The notes under the pieces are model-generated. The model had not been told where the DNA came from. It worked only from the letters and a program-made list of their open reading frames with translations, and did not search any database. Shown piece after piece: positions 17,405 through 25,620 of a stretch of DNA of 59,697 nucleotides; position 1 is the first letter of the stretch, and each line of letters begins with the position of its first letter. The stretch is from Epilithonimonas bovis DSM 19482 (GTDB lineage: Bacteria > Bacteroidota > Bacteroidia > Flavobacteriales > Weeksellaceae). Both the position numbers and the translations under genes were made by a program. The DNA is taken from the NCBI RefSeq assembly GCF_900108115.1, contig NZ_FTPU01000019.1:1-59697 (forward strand). Reading direction: 5' to 3'.

Positions 17405-17933
17405 ATTTTTCAGAAAGTTCTTTCAGTTTGCCGAGCCCTTCCGAGAACGATTTGTTCATCTGCCAGGTCATCAGTGGTCTCATCGGTTTATAAAGCGTTT
17501 CAATTTCATAATCAATATTCCAAGTCACTTTGGTTCCCGAGCCTTCCGAAGCCAAAAGCAGGTCAGACGTTGCAGTATCATCCATCGGTTTGATAAAATG
17601 CATTTTCGTTGCCACTTTTTCGCCAGGCGTTATGGCCGTTATTTCCTGTTCACCTTCACCCACATCCTCATTGCCTTTCCAGTGGTAGCCGTCGCCCACC
17701 TCGCCACTCGTTCCTTTGTAAGTCACCGCCAGATTCGGGTCATATTTCATCCACGGGTTCCAGGTGTTGAAGGCTTTCATAGAGTTTACATTTTGCCACA
17801 CTTTTTCTTTCGGAGCATTGATAACTAGAGAGTGTTCGTTATGACATTTGCTGTCAAAAAACAACATTGCAATCACACAATAAGCAATAAAAACCGCCAA
17901 AATGACGCCAATAATTTTCAAAAATTTTTTCAT
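17403..17933 (-). CDS. SRPBCC (polyketide cyclase-like) membrane-anchored protein
   Basis: From ATG 17933 the product is 176 residues. An N-terminal membrane helix (FLKIIGVILAVFIAYCVIAM) is followed by an SRPBCC/START-like fold: LVINAPKEKVWQNVNSMKAF, NTWNPWMKYDPNL, YHWKGNEDVGEGEQEI and TKVTWNIDYE. Family members bind hydrophobic ligands, but the ligand cannot be predicted here. A longer frame extends upstream to 18062, but those 43 residues cover the likely promoter and do not resemble the family. It is convergent with the amylase. Confidence 0.82.
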   Translation of the reverse strand: MKKFLKIIGVILAVFIAYCVIAMLFFDSKCHNEHSLVINAPKEKVWQNVNSMKAFNTWNPWMKYDPNLAVTYKGTSGEVGDGYHWKGNEDVGEGEQEITAITPGEKVATKMHFIKPMDDTATSDLLLASEGSGTKVTWNIDYEIETLYKPMRPLMTWQMNKSFSEGLGKLKELSEK

Positions 17934-18009
17934 AAGTAGATTTTTATTTATTTTTAAAAGTCTTATGGAATCGCTATCGATTTCATAATTGACATAGTTT
18001 AAGTTAAAA

Positions 18010-18037
18010 CAAATGTAAACAGAATTTCGTTTCGCAA
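18010..18037 (-). promoter_or_regulatory. Promoter of the SRPBCC gene
   Basis: On the minus strand TTG (18035-18037) and TACATTTG (18010-18017) are 17 bases apart, matching the Bacteroidota pattern. The leader to ATG 17933 would be about 70 bases. Confidence 0.55.
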
Positions 18038-18064
18038 TAACTTTTATATACCTGTTTTTCATTT

Positions 18065-18189
18065 TTTGGGCGCCTGTATCCGCCCTCCGTTCCCGCTATT
18101 TTTTTATTGCGCAGAAACTGAGTCCGACAATAGAAATTGCATCCACCGCAATAAAAAAATGAGCTCCACTCAGGTCGGGGCGCAATTTT
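18065..18189 (+). repeat. Dispersed repeat, copy A
   Basis: This non-coding element has two conserved arms around a variable centre. Its left arm (18065-18097) matches the reverse complement of copy B at 25713-25835 in 32 of 33 bases, and its right arm (18161-18184) in 24 of 24. The centre differs between copies. It ends in CGCAATTTT, which overlaps the -33 element of the M3 peptidase promoter. No coding sense is seen. Confidence 0.85.
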
Positions 18190-18220
18190 GTCATACTTTC
18201 AACTTTAGGTACTAAATTTG
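18188..18220 (+). promoter_or_regulatory. M3 peptidase promoter
   Basis: TTG (18188-18190) and TAAATTTG (18213-18220) are 22 bases apart. The TTG is the end of dispersed repeat A, so the repeat may supply part of the promoter. The leader to ATG 18347 is about 120 bases and contains the palindromic repeat at 18237-18318. Confidence 0.55.
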
Positions 18221-18236
18221 TGACTTCAATTAGATT

Positions 18237-18318
18237 AGAAAAAGGCTTCGAGAGCCTCAGCCTGACAGTGTAAAAACAACATACTTTGTACGTTGTCCTG
18301 CTGAGGATCTCGAAGCAC
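18237..18318. repeat. Palindromic repeat in the leader of the M3 peptidase gene
   Basis: GCTTCGAGA (18245-18253) pairs with TCTCGAAGC (18308-18316), with further imperfect pairing of CCTCAG and CTGAGG inside. The left part, 18237-18267, matches 19567-19597 inside the M3 peptidase reading frame in 30 of 31 bases. In the mRNA leader it could fold into a long hairpin. Confidence 0.85.
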
Positions 18319-18346
18319 ATAAAAAATAAAATTCCATATTAAAATT

Positions 18347-20443
18347 ATGAACCCACTTTTAGAAAAATTCAATACAAAATATACTTCATCACCTTTCGAG
18401 GAAATCAAAGAAGAACATTATCTTCCAGCATTTCAGGAATTAATTAAAACTTCCGAAAAAGAAATTGATGACATCGCCAATAATTCCGAAGCACCGACTT
18501 TCGGAAACACAATTGAAGCAATGGCTTTTTCAGGAGAGCAATTGGACAGGGTTTCCAATATTTTTTTCAATCTCAATTCTGCCGAAACCAATGACGAAAT
18601 TCAGAAAATCGCTCAGGATGTTTCGCCGTTATTAACGGAATTCTCTTCCAAAATTTCGCAAAACGAAAAACTGTTTGACAGAATAAAAACGGTTTACGAC
18701 CAAAAAGACAGCCTTTCTTTGAATGAAGAACAACAAATGCTACTCAACGAAACTTATAAAGGTTTTGTAAGAAGTGGAGCTTTGTTAAATGATGAAGACA
18801 AAAAGAAACTTGAAAAAATCAATATGGATTTATCTGTTAAGTCGCTTCAGTTCGGGCAAAATACCTTGGCTTCAACCAACGCTTACTTCAAACATATCAC
18901 AGATAAAGAAGAATTGAAAGGAATTCCGGAAGCTATTCTTCATCAATACGAAGAAGATGCGAAAGAAAAAGGTTTGGATGGTTATGTCATTACGCTCCAA
19001 TATCCAAGTTATCTGCCGGCGATCACGTATGCAGAAAACCGTGAACTGAGAAAAGAATTAGCTCTGGCTAACGGGAAAAAATCCTTTGATGGTGGAGAAT
19101 TCGACAATCAGAACCTCATCAAAGAAATCGTAAAACTTCGTCAGGAAAAAGCGGAATTGCTGGGTTATAAAAATTTCGCCGATTTTGTTCTGGAAGAGAG
19201 AATGGCACAATCGCCCGAAAAAGTGTTCAATTTCCTGAATGAACTTTTGGAAAAAGCAACGCCTTATGCTCAAAAAGAAATTGAGGAATTGAAATCTCTG
19301 GCAAAAGCCGACGGAATTGAGGATTTGCAAAGCTATGATCACGCTTTTTACGCTGAGAAATTAAGAAAACAAAAATTTGATCTCAACGATGAAGAGCTGA
19401 AACCTTATTTCCAACTGGAGAAAGTGCAGGAAGCGGTTTTCGGATTAGCCGGAAAATTGTTTGGACTGGAATTTAAAGAAATTGATGATATTCAGAAATA
19501 TCACGAGGATGTTAAAACTTATGAGATTGTTGAGGTTGGAAGTGGGAAGTTAGAAGATGGAAGTACAGAAAAAGGCTTCGAGAACCTCAGCCTGACAACT
19601 GACAACTATCAACCATCAACCAATTACAAAGCTCTGCTTTATGCCGATTATCACCCAAGAAAAGGGAAACGTGCCGGAGCCTGGATGACGAGCTATAAAA
19701 ATCAGTACAAAAAAAACGGTGAAAACTCCAGGCCACATATTTCAGTGGTTTGCAACTTCACAAAACCGACAAAAGATACACCGAGTTTATTGACTTTCAA
19801 CGAAGTGACAACTTTGTTCCACGAATTTGGGCATGCGCTTCACGGTATTTTAGCAGACACCCAATATCCTAATCTTTCCGGAACATCGGTTAAATGGGAT
19901 TTTGTGGAACTACCTTCCCAGTTTTTGGAGAACTTCTGCTACGAACCCGAATTCCTGAAAACTTTTGCCAAACATTACCAAACCGGAGAAATCCTGCCAG
20001 ACGAAAAAATCGAAAAACTGTCGCAAAGCAAGTCGTTTATGGAAGGTTATCAGACGATGAGACAGCTTGGTTTTGGGCTTTTGGATATGGCTTATCATAC
20101 CAAATCTGATAAAGTTTCGGACATCAAAACTTTTGAAACCGAAGAAACCAAAGCCACCAATCTCTACCCAAGTAATCCGGAAACTGCGGCTAGCCCAAGT
20201 TTTTCCCATATTTTCCAGGGTGGCTATTCGGCAGGATATTATTCCTACAAATGGGCTGAGGTTCTGGATGCCGATGCATTTCAGTATTTCAAAGAAAACG
20301 GAATCTTCAATCCTGAAATTGCTGCGAAATATAAAATACTCCTGTCTTCCGGAGGAACAAAAGACCCGATGGAACTGTACAAAAACTTCCGTGGCAGTGA
20401 GCCAAAAGTGGAAAGCTTGCTGAAAAGGGCTTTCGGAGAATAA
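18347..20443 (+). CDS. M3-family metallopeptidase (oligopeptidase/Dcp type) with a repeat-derived insert
   Basis: The 698-residue zinc peptidase has the M3 signature FHEFGHALHGILADTQYP near residues 493-510 with HExxH, followed by GTSVKWDFVELPSQFLENF, whose Glu is the third zinc ligand region. No signal peptide is present, so it should act on peptides in the cytoplasm. Between YEIVE and YKALLYADYHPRKGKR (about residues 396-427) there is a low-complexity insert (VGSGKLEDGSTEKGFENLS...) encoded by DNA that matches the palindromic repeat in the gene's leader. Family proteins normally have a short turn there. The frame stays open, so the enzyme may remain active. Confidence 0.93.
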   Translation: MNPLLEKFNTKYTSSPFEEIKEEHYLPAFQELIKTSEKEIDDIANNSEAPTFGNTIEAMAFSGEQLDRVSNIFFNLNSAETNDEIQKIAQDVSPLLTEFSSKISQNEKLFDRIKTVYDQKDSLSLNEEQQMLLNETYKGFVRSGALLNDEDKKKLEKINMDLSVKSLQFGQNTLASTNAYFKHITDKEELKGIPEAILHQYEEDAKEKGLDGYVITLQYPSYLPAITYAENRELRKELALANGKKSFDGGEFDNQNLIKEIVKLRQEKAELLGYKNFADFVLEERMAQSPEKVFNFLNELLEKATPYAQKEIEELKSLAKADGIEDLQSYDHAFYAEKLRKQKFDLNDEELKPYFQLEKVQEAVFGLAGKLFGLEFKEIDDIQKYHEDVKTYEIVEVGSGKLEDGSTEKGFENLSLTTDNYQPSTNYKALLYADYHPRKGKRAGAWMTSYKNQYKKNGENSRPHISVVCNFTKPTKDTPSLLTFNEVTTLFHEFGHALHGILADTQYPNLSGTSVKWDFVELPSQFLENFCYEPEFLKTFAKHYQTGEILPDEKIEKLSQSKSFMEGYQTMRQLGFGLLDMAYHTKSDKVSDIKTFETEETKATNLYPSNPETAASPSFSHIFQGGYSAGYYSYKWAEVLDADAFQYFKENGIFNPEIAAKYKILLSSGGTKDPMELYKNFRGSEPKVESLLKRAFGE

Positions 20444-20467
20444 TCCCTTTAAAAATTAAAAAAAAAA

Positions 20468-20498
20468 AATCGGGAAGCTCATTGCAACCCGATTTTTT
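20468..20498. terminator. Bidirectional terminator
   Basis: AATCGGG (20468-20474) pairs with CCCGATT (20488-20494), flanked by A- and T-runs. It separates the convergent M3 peptidase and SDR genes. Confidence 0.85.
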
Positions 20499-20517
20499 TA
20501 TAGACTTAGTTGATAAT

Positions 20518-21297
20518 TTACATCGTCATACCGCCATCTACAGCCAATGCCTGACCGGTAACGTGTTTGGCTTCTGCCAAAAACAGAACGCCTTGCGCAA
20601 TGTCTTCCGGGCTTTGATCTACACCTTGAGGAATCAGTGAACTTATATTTCTTTCCCAAGATTGTTCTTCGGTTTCGCCTTCTTTTTTCCATCGGTCGGC
20701 AATGCCGCCTTCGCCACGCCACATTCCGGTCCCGATAATGCCCGGGCAAATGGCATTCACGGTAATCCCTGTGGTTGCCACTTCTTTGGCGATACTGTTG
20801 GTAAACCCAATCACTGCAAATTTGGAAGCCACGTAGTGAGACAAGTGCGCCATGCCCATTTTGCCGGCGATAGATGCGGTATTAATAATCGCGCCGGCAC
20901 CTTGCGGTTTCATCACTTCCAAGGCAGCTTTTGTACAGACAAAAACACTTTTCGCATTAATACCCAACACACGGTCCCATTCTTCGGTGGTCAGTTCTTC
21001 GATACTTCCAATGCCTACGACGCCTGCATTATTACAAGCCACATCCACAGAACCTAATTTTTTTGCCGTGTCCTGAAAAATATTTCTTACCGTTTCGTAA
21101 TCAGAGACATCACCACCAAATGTTAGTGTTTCTGCGCCAAGTGCTTCTACATCGGCTTTTACTTTGTTCAGGAATTCTTCCTTCAGATCTACCAGAGCCA
21201 ATTTTGCGCCTTCTTTGGCAAATGCCACTGCAATCGCATGGCCAAGCCCTCCGCCTGCGCCTGTTACCAAAACTACTTTGTTTTCAAATTTTTTCAT
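20518..21297 (-). CDS. Short-chain dehydrogenase/reductase
   Basis: The 259-residue protein is a classical SDR: TGAGGGLGHAIAVAF (nucleotide-binding TGxxxGxG) at residues 13-27, CNNAGVVG near 88, INTASIAGKMG with the catalytic serine, and YVASKFAVIGF with Tyr-x-x-x-Lys. Asp in LALVDLKEE after the second strand favours NAD over NADP. The closing LAVDGGMTM is typical. The substrate is unknown; the sequence resembles glucose/secondary-alcohol dehydrogenase-like SDRs. It stands alone, with a decayed gene remnant upstream. Confidence 0.92.
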   Translation of the reverse strand: MKKFENKVVLVTGAGGGLGHAIAVAFAKEGAKLALVDLKEEFLNKVKADVEALGAETLTFGGDVSDYETVRNIFQDTAKKLGSVDVACNNAGVVGIGSIEELTTEEWDRVLGINAKSVFVCTKAALEVMKPQGAGAIINTASIAGKMGMAHLSHYVASKFAVIGFTNSIAKEVATTGITVNAICPGIIGTGMWRGEGGIADRWKKEGETEEQSWERNISSLIPQGVDQSPEDIAQGVLFLAEAKHVTGQALAVDGGMTM

Positions 21298-21497
21298 AAT
21301 GTTTGATTTTAATTTTTACTTTTTTATTGATGGTATGAAGTTAAGAAAATTCAGGATTAATCAGAAAAATAGGGAGAAGACAAACGTCAGTTATTAATAA
21401 TATTCGAGAAAATCTCATAAAACAACCTTTTCTAAGCCGGGAACTTTTTTGATTAAGATGCATAATTCAATAAAAATCAATATTTTTGTAATAATAT

Positions 21498-21614
21498 GTA
21501 GAAAACAACGCCGGCACAGATATAAGGATAGATCACAGCAAATTGAATAAAGGTGTTTATGTGATCCGTGTTAATCAGGATGGTCAGATTTTTACACAAA
21601 AAGTAATCAAGTAA
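21498..21614 (+). pseudogene. Remnant of a T9SS C-terminal sorting domain
   Basis: The open frame ending at TAA 21612-21614 reads ...DIRIDHSKLNKGVYVIRVNQ and then DGQIFTQKVIK, the classic end of a type A T9SS sorting domain (LxxGxYxxxV...KxxK). Stops lie just upstream in the same frame, so only about 38 codons survive. A good terminator follows 23 bases later. I infer that a gene for a T9SS-secreted protein has decayed here. Confidence 0.7.
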
Positions 21615-21636
21615 TAAACTCATATTAAACAATTTC

Positions 21637-21668
21637 AAAGTCGGTTTTATAGCCGGCTTTTTTTTGTG
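21637..21668 (+). terminator. Terminator of the decayed T9SS cargo gene
   Basis: AAAGTCGG pairs with CCGGCTTT (one G-T pair), followed by a run of T. It is oriented to the plus strand, as expected for the remnant upstream. Confidence 0.75.
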
Positions 21669-21822
21669 ATCAGCATCAATATTATGTTAATTTTTGTCAT
21701 TATTAATCCTAGATTTTTAACATAAAACCTGAAAGAAAACAAATTTCATGACTGTTTTCCGTGTAATGGCATAAGGTTTGCAAATTGTTAAAATGTTAAA
21801 GTAAAACGAAAAAATTAACGAT

Positions 21823-22413
21823 ATGAAAAAAATATTTTTTGGTGCAGTTGTTTTAGCAGCAGGATTGTTCTCAACTGCGAACGCACAGATTCAGGAAGGT
21901 AACTGGATGGTAGGTGGTAATTTAGTCGGCGCTGATTTTGGGCTTAACAAAGGTGGTGGATATAATTTTGCAATTCAACCTAAAGGAGCATATTTTATTA
22001 AGGATAATGTTGCTGTAGGTGGTTATGTGGATCTTGGTTTTAGTGGTGCAAAAGATGCAGCAACAACATTTAAATATAATGTGGGTGCTTTAGGTAGATA
22101 TTATGTTTCTCCCGGAGAAGCTGGTGTAGACAATCTTCTTAACCACGGACGTTGGTTCTTTGAAGGTAACGTAGGTGTTGGCGGAAGTTCAATTTCAAAA
22201 GGAGGTGCCTCTTCTAATGGGTTGAATTTTGGATTTGGTCCTGGATATTCTTACTTTATTACGCCTAATATTGGTTTAGAAGGACTAGTGAAATATGATG
22301 CTAATGCAGGGTTTGGTAATGTTGGTTATACACACAGAATCACGTTTGGGGTTGGATTTCAAATTTACTTACCAACTTCACAAGCTAAGAGAATTGCCAA
22401 CGAAGCAAAATAA
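21823..22413 (+). CDS. Outer-membrane beta-barrel protein
   Basis: The 196-residue product has a signal peptide (MKKIFFGAVVLAAGLFSTANA, then Q). The mature part alternates polar and hydrophobic residues and is rich in Gly and aromatic residues (GRWFFEGNVGVGGSS, GLNFGFGPGYSYFITPNIGL), as in small porin-like barrels of the OmpA/OmpW size class. There is no OmpA peptidoglycan-binding domain. The extra LPTSQAKRIANEAK tail after the last strand is unusual for a barrel. Function is unknown. It is single-gene, ended by a terminator. Confidence 0.75.
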   Translation: MKKIFFGAVVLAAGLFSTANAQIQEGNWMVGGNLVGADFGLNKGGGYNFAIQPKGAYFIKDNVAVGGYVDLGFSGAKDAATTFKYNVGALGRYYVSPGEAGVDNLLNHGRWFFEGNVGVGGSSISKGGASSNGLNFGFGPGYSYFITPNIGLEGLVKYDANAGFGNVGYTHRITFGVGFQIYLPTSQAKRIANEAK

Positions 22414-22441
22414 TTTTAAAATCTTTTTTTAGATATATTAT

Positions 22442-22467
22442 AACCGGCAAATTGTCGGTTTTTTTAT
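22442..22467 (+). terminator. Terminator of the beta-barrel gene
   Basis: AACCG (22442-22446) pairs with CGGTT (22456-22460), with some inner pairing, followed by seven T. Confidence 0.7.
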
Positions 22468-22480
22468 TAATTTTATATTT

Positions 22481-23338
22481 ATGGAATATTTACACACCGT
22501 TTATGCGGTTTTACAACGCTGGTACATCCGGTTTGCTGAGTTAACGCCAAGATTGATTGTCGGTATATTGGTTTTCCTTTTTTTCCTGACAACCAGTACC
22601 TACCTTAGTAAATGGACAGTTAAACTTTTCCACAAGTTATTTCCTAAAACCAAAAACGATTCTGTAGTAACGCTGGTTGCTGTATTCAGATTTCTGATTA
22701 TCCTTATGGGAACGTTTATCTCGCTGGAGATTATGGGCTTTAGTGGGTTTTTTATGAAGTTCCTAGGTAGTTTGGGGGTTGCCGGTGTTATTGCCGGCGT
22801 GGCACTCAAAGATCTTGTTTCGAGTATATTTTCGGGGATGCTGGTTGGTATTGATAAGGCTTTCAAGGTTGGAGATTATGTGACGATTGGCGGAAACTCC
22901 GGAACCGTGCAGGATATAGGCCTGTTAACAACCAAACTGATTACAGATGATGGCAAAAAGGTTTATATCCCCAATCAGGTTATTTTTAATTCAGCGTTTT
23001 TCAATATTACAGCCTCGCCACAACGCAGGATTATCCTCGATTTTGAAATTCCAGTAGGAGAGGATATTGCCAAAGCCAAAAGGGTTATTCTTGATGAAAT
23101 AACACATATGCCACATGTGGATAGGACAGACGCTGCTGATGTTCTGTTTACCAATGTTACACAAGGTGTTTTTAATCTCCGGGTTAGATTTTGGTTGGAG
23201 ATTGGTGGTGATTTTGCCACGCTGAAAAGTACTGCCATTATGAGTATTAATGACCGGCTTGCTAAAGAAGGGATTAACCTGGTAACGCCTACGAGTATTA
23301 ATATTACCAATGTGGAAAATCCGGAGGATAAAAAATAG
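22481..23338 (+). CDS. Small-conductance mechanosensitive channel (MscS family)
   Basis: The 285-residue membrane protein has three helices (about residues 24-42, 63-85, 90-115) and a soluble C-terminal domain. The pore helix FLGSLGVAGVIAGVALKDLV has the Gly/Ala-rich pattern of MscS TM3, followed by FSGMLVGIDKAFKVGDYVTI, the beta domain, and VYIPNQVIFNSAFFN. It should open on membrane tension and release solutes on osmotic downshock. It is slightly shorter at the C-terminus than some relatives but looks complete. Confidence 0.93.
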   Translation: MEYLHTVYAVLQRWYIRFAELTPRLIVGILVFLFFLTTSTYLSKWTVKLFHKLFPKTKNDSVVTLVAVFRFLIILMGTFISLEIMGFSGFFMKFLGSLGVAGVIAGVALKDLVSSIFSGMLVGIDKAFKVGDYVTIGGNSGTVQDIGLLTTKLITDDGKKVYIPNQVIFNSAFFNITASPQRRIILDFEIPVGEDIAKAKRVILDEITHMPHVDRTDAADVLFTNVTQGVFNLRVRFWLEIGGDFATLKSTAIMSINDRLAKEGINLVTPTSINITNVENPEDKK

Positions 23339-23366
23339 TTATAGACTTTGACAGCTTTCAAAATAA

Positions 23367-23394
23367 AAAACCGTTTCATTTGAAACGGTTTTTT
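23367..23394. terminator. Bidirectional terminator
   Basis: AAAACCGTTTCA pairs perfectly with TGAAACGGTTTT around a two-base centre, with A- and T-runs outside. It separates the convergent MscS-type gene and sucC. Confidence 0.88.
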
Positions 23395-23417
23395 GTATAA
23401 TTTTTATCTTAGATAGA

Positions 23418-24608
23418 TTAAGCTAAAACTTCTTTTACTTTATCAGCAGCTTCCTGCAAAGTAATTGCTGAATGGATTGGCAGTCCAGCTTCGTCGATTA
23501 ATTTCTTAGCTTCTTCAGCATTAGTCCCCTGCAATCTCACGATCAATGGAACCGGGAATTTACCAATCTCTTTATAAGCGTCTACAACGCCCTGAGCTAC
23601 TCTGTCACATCTTACGATACCACCAAAAATGTTAATAAGGATAGCTTCTACATTTGGGTCTTTAAGAATAATATCAAAAGCTGTTTTTACACGTTTTGCA
23701 TCAGCGGTACCACCTACATCCAGGAAGTTGGCTGGGTTACCACCGGATAATTTAATCATATCCATAGTCGCCATTGCAAGACCGGCACCATTTACCATAC
23801 AAGCTACGTTACCATCAAGCTTCACAAAGTTAAGGCCAGCGTCGCCAGCTTCTACGTCCATAGGGTCTTCTTCTCTTTTATCTCTCAGCTCAGCAAGATC
23901 TTTGTGTCTGTACAGGGCATTGTCATCCAAAGTTACCTTAGCATCTACCGCAATAATTTTGTTGTCGGAAGTTTTAAGAACCGGGTTAATCTCAAAAAGA
24001 GAAGCATCAATACCTGTGTAAGCATTGTATAGTGCGCTGATGAATTTTACAAAATCCTTGAAAGCGTTACCTTCCAGTCCAAGGTTGAAAGCGATTTTTC
24101 TTGCCTGGAAAGGCTGAAGGCCGTAAGCCGGATCAATCACTTCTTTATGAATAAGGTGTGGCGTTACTTCTGCCACATGCTCGATATCCATACCACCTTC
24201 GGTAGAATAAACAACAGTATTCTCTCCAAGAGCTCTGTCCAAAAGGATTGATACATAAAACTCTTTCGTCTCTGTCTCGCCAGGATAATATACATCTTCA
24301 GCAATCAGTACAGAATTAACTTTTTTCCCTTCTGCAGATGTTTGTGGTGTCACAAGCTGCATCCCGATAATGTTGCCGGCATTTTCCTTAAGCTTTTCCA
24401 TAGTTGGGGAAAACTTAACGCCGCCACCTTTACCACGGCCACCAGCGTGGATCTGAGCTTTTACTACCCATCCCTGTGCACCGGTTTCTGCGGTTAGTTT
24501 TTCAGCAGCAGCCACTGCCTCGTCCACATTGTTTGCAACAAAACCGCGCTGGATGTTAACGCCGTATTTTGCTAAAATCTCTTTTGATTGATACTCGTGA
24601 AGATTCAT
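23418..24608 (-). CDS. sucC: Succinate-CoA ligase, beta subunit
   Basis: SucC binds nucleotide and succinate in the TCA-cycle succinyl-CoA synthetase. The 396-residue length is standard. MNLHEYQSKEILAKYGV opens the ATP-grasp domain, VVKAQIHAGGRGKGGGVKF is the nucleotide loop, DASLFEINPV holds metal ligands, GAGLAMATMDMIKLSGG and ANFLDVGGTAD follow, and NIFGGIVRCDRVAQGV belongs to the CoA-ligase domain. The alpha subunit gene sucD is not adjacent, which is usual in flavobacteria. Confidence 0.96.
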   Translation of the reverse strand: MNLHEYQSKEILAKYGVNIQRGFVANNVDEAVAAAEKLTAETGAQGWVVKAQIHAGGRGKGGGVKFSPTMEKLKENAGNIIGMQLVTPQTSAEGKKVNSVLIAEDVYYPGETETKEFYVSILLDRALGENTVVYSTEGGMDIEHVAEVTPHLIHKEVIDPAYGLQPFQARKIAFNLGLEGNAFKDFVKFISALYNAYTGIDASLFEINPVLKTSDNKIIAVDAKVTLDDNALYRHKDLAELRDKREEDPMDVEAGDAGLNFVKLDGNVACMVNGAGLAMATMDMIKLSGGNPANFLDVGGTADAKRVKTAFDIILKDPNVEAILINIFGGIVRCDRVAQGVVDAYKEIGKFPVPLIVRLQGTNAEEAKKLIDEAGLPIHSAITLQEAADKVKEVLA

Positions 24609-24647
24609 AATATTGTATTGATTATTTTTTAAATTTTATAAGATGGA

Positions 24648-24655
24648 CAAATTTA
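24648..24655 (-). promoter_or_regulatory. sucC promoter -7 box
   Basis: On the minus strand TAAATTTG matches the -7 consensus, 39 bases before the sucC ATG. No clear -33 TTG is seen. Confidence 0.5.
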
Positions 24656-24770
24656 ATAAAAAGAGATGAATTATAGGATATAATTGTCTGATTGAAATCA
24701 GTTTTGTTTATAACTGAGCTATAATCCGGCAAATGATGTTTCTATGGTTTACTGGTGCCCAAATTTTAAG

Positions 24771-25526
24771 TCAATTAAATAGTTTTGAGTATTTTAAGAA
24801 ACCGTTAAAAGCCCAATTCGCCGTATAATACAAAGATTTTAGCGCTGAAAATTTCATATAATCTCTGTAAACCAGGTATTGGTCCTTCATTACATCAGAT
24901 TTGTTTCTGGAAACACTGTTGGGAAGCATCCGGTATTTTGACAAAGTCTTTTTCAAAGGTTTTCCTTGCGGGATTTTTTTGAGAAGTTCCAGCCACATCA
25001 CGTGATCTTCGCGTTTGGTACCTTCGGGGAAGTAGAGTTTCCCAACTCTTTTGGAATCGTACATCGAGGCTAACAAAGATAATCGGCATGTTTTCAAAAG
25101 ATTGTCAAAATTGACAATAGTATCCGCCTCGAAATCGCCGATTTTTGTCGGATTAAGGTTTTCATCGCAACGGGAATAGGTAGAATAAGCCAGTTCTGTA
25201 TTTTCAGATTTCATAAAGTTGACCATTTCTTCAAGAAAATTGGGTTCCCAAAAGTCATCGGCATCCAAAAAAGTAATGAATCTTCCGGTCGCATTTTTAA
25301 GTGAAATATTCCTGGCATGTCCGGCGCCACCATTTTTCTCTGCTTTGAAAACTTTGATTCTTGGGTCATTTTGATTTTCAAGAATTTCTACGGATTGGTC
25401 GGTTGAACAATCATCGGTAATCAGCCATTCCCAGTCTTTGAAAGTTTGATTAAGTACGGAACTAATGGTTTCTTTCAAATATTTTGAAGAATTGTAACAT
25501 GGTGTGATGATTGAGATTTCCGCCAC
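24771..25526 (-). CDS. Family 2 glycosyltransferase
   Basis: The 251-residue protein has the GT-A fold of GT2: ISIITPCYNSSKYLKETISS, WLITDDCSTDQSVEIL with the nucleotide-binding Asp, and RFITFLDADDFWEPNFLEEM with the DxD motif near residue 88. There is no membrane helix or signal peptide, so it is a cytoplasmic or peripheral enzyme for a surface glycan. The start is GTG at 25526 (GTG GCG GAA ATC), placed 13 bases after a -7 box. No other glycan genes are adjacent. Confidence 0.9.
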   Translation of the reverse strand: MAEISIITPCYNSSKYLKETISSVLNQTFKDWEWLITDDCSTDQSVEILENQNDPRIKVFKAEKNGGAGHARNISLKNATGRFITFLDADDFWEPNFLEEMVNFMKSENTELAYSTYSRCDENLNPTKIGDFEADTIVNFDNLLKTCRLSLLASMYDSKRVGKLYFPEGTKREDHVMWLELLKKIPQGKPLKKTLSKYRMLPNSVSRNKSDVMKDQYLVYRDYMKFSALKSLYYTANWAFNGFLKYSKLFN

Positions 25527-25539
25527 TTGCGATTTTTTA

Positions 25540-25547
25540 CAAAGATA
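25540..25547 (-). promoter_or_regulatory. Promoter -7 box of the glycosyltransferase gene
   Basis: On the minus strand TATCTTTG lies 13 bases before the GTG start at 25526, supporting that start. No clear -33 TTG is seen. Confidence 0.5.
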
Positions 25548-25620
25548 AATATATAGACTTTAAGATAATAGATGAAAGATAAAAGACTTTTAATAATGAA
25601 TAATCAATATTTCCGTACAG

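Larger units (their letters stand above)
21298..21822. other. 525-base intergenic stretch with a decayed gene end
   Basis: Apart from the T9SS-tail remnant (21498-21614) and its terminator (21637-21668), listed separately, I see no gene. It separates the leftward SDR from the rightward outer-membrane protein gene. No clean promoter box was found for either. Confidence 0.5.

Noticed and set aside
17934-18062. Upstream extension of the SRPBCC protein
   Set aside because: The extra 43 residues do not resemble the family, and they cover the leader after a good promoter at 18010-18037.
18096-18320. A leftward 74-codon frame between the SRPBCC and M3 peptidase genes
   Set aside because: It runs through dispersed repeat A and the palindromic repeat and shows no protein family.
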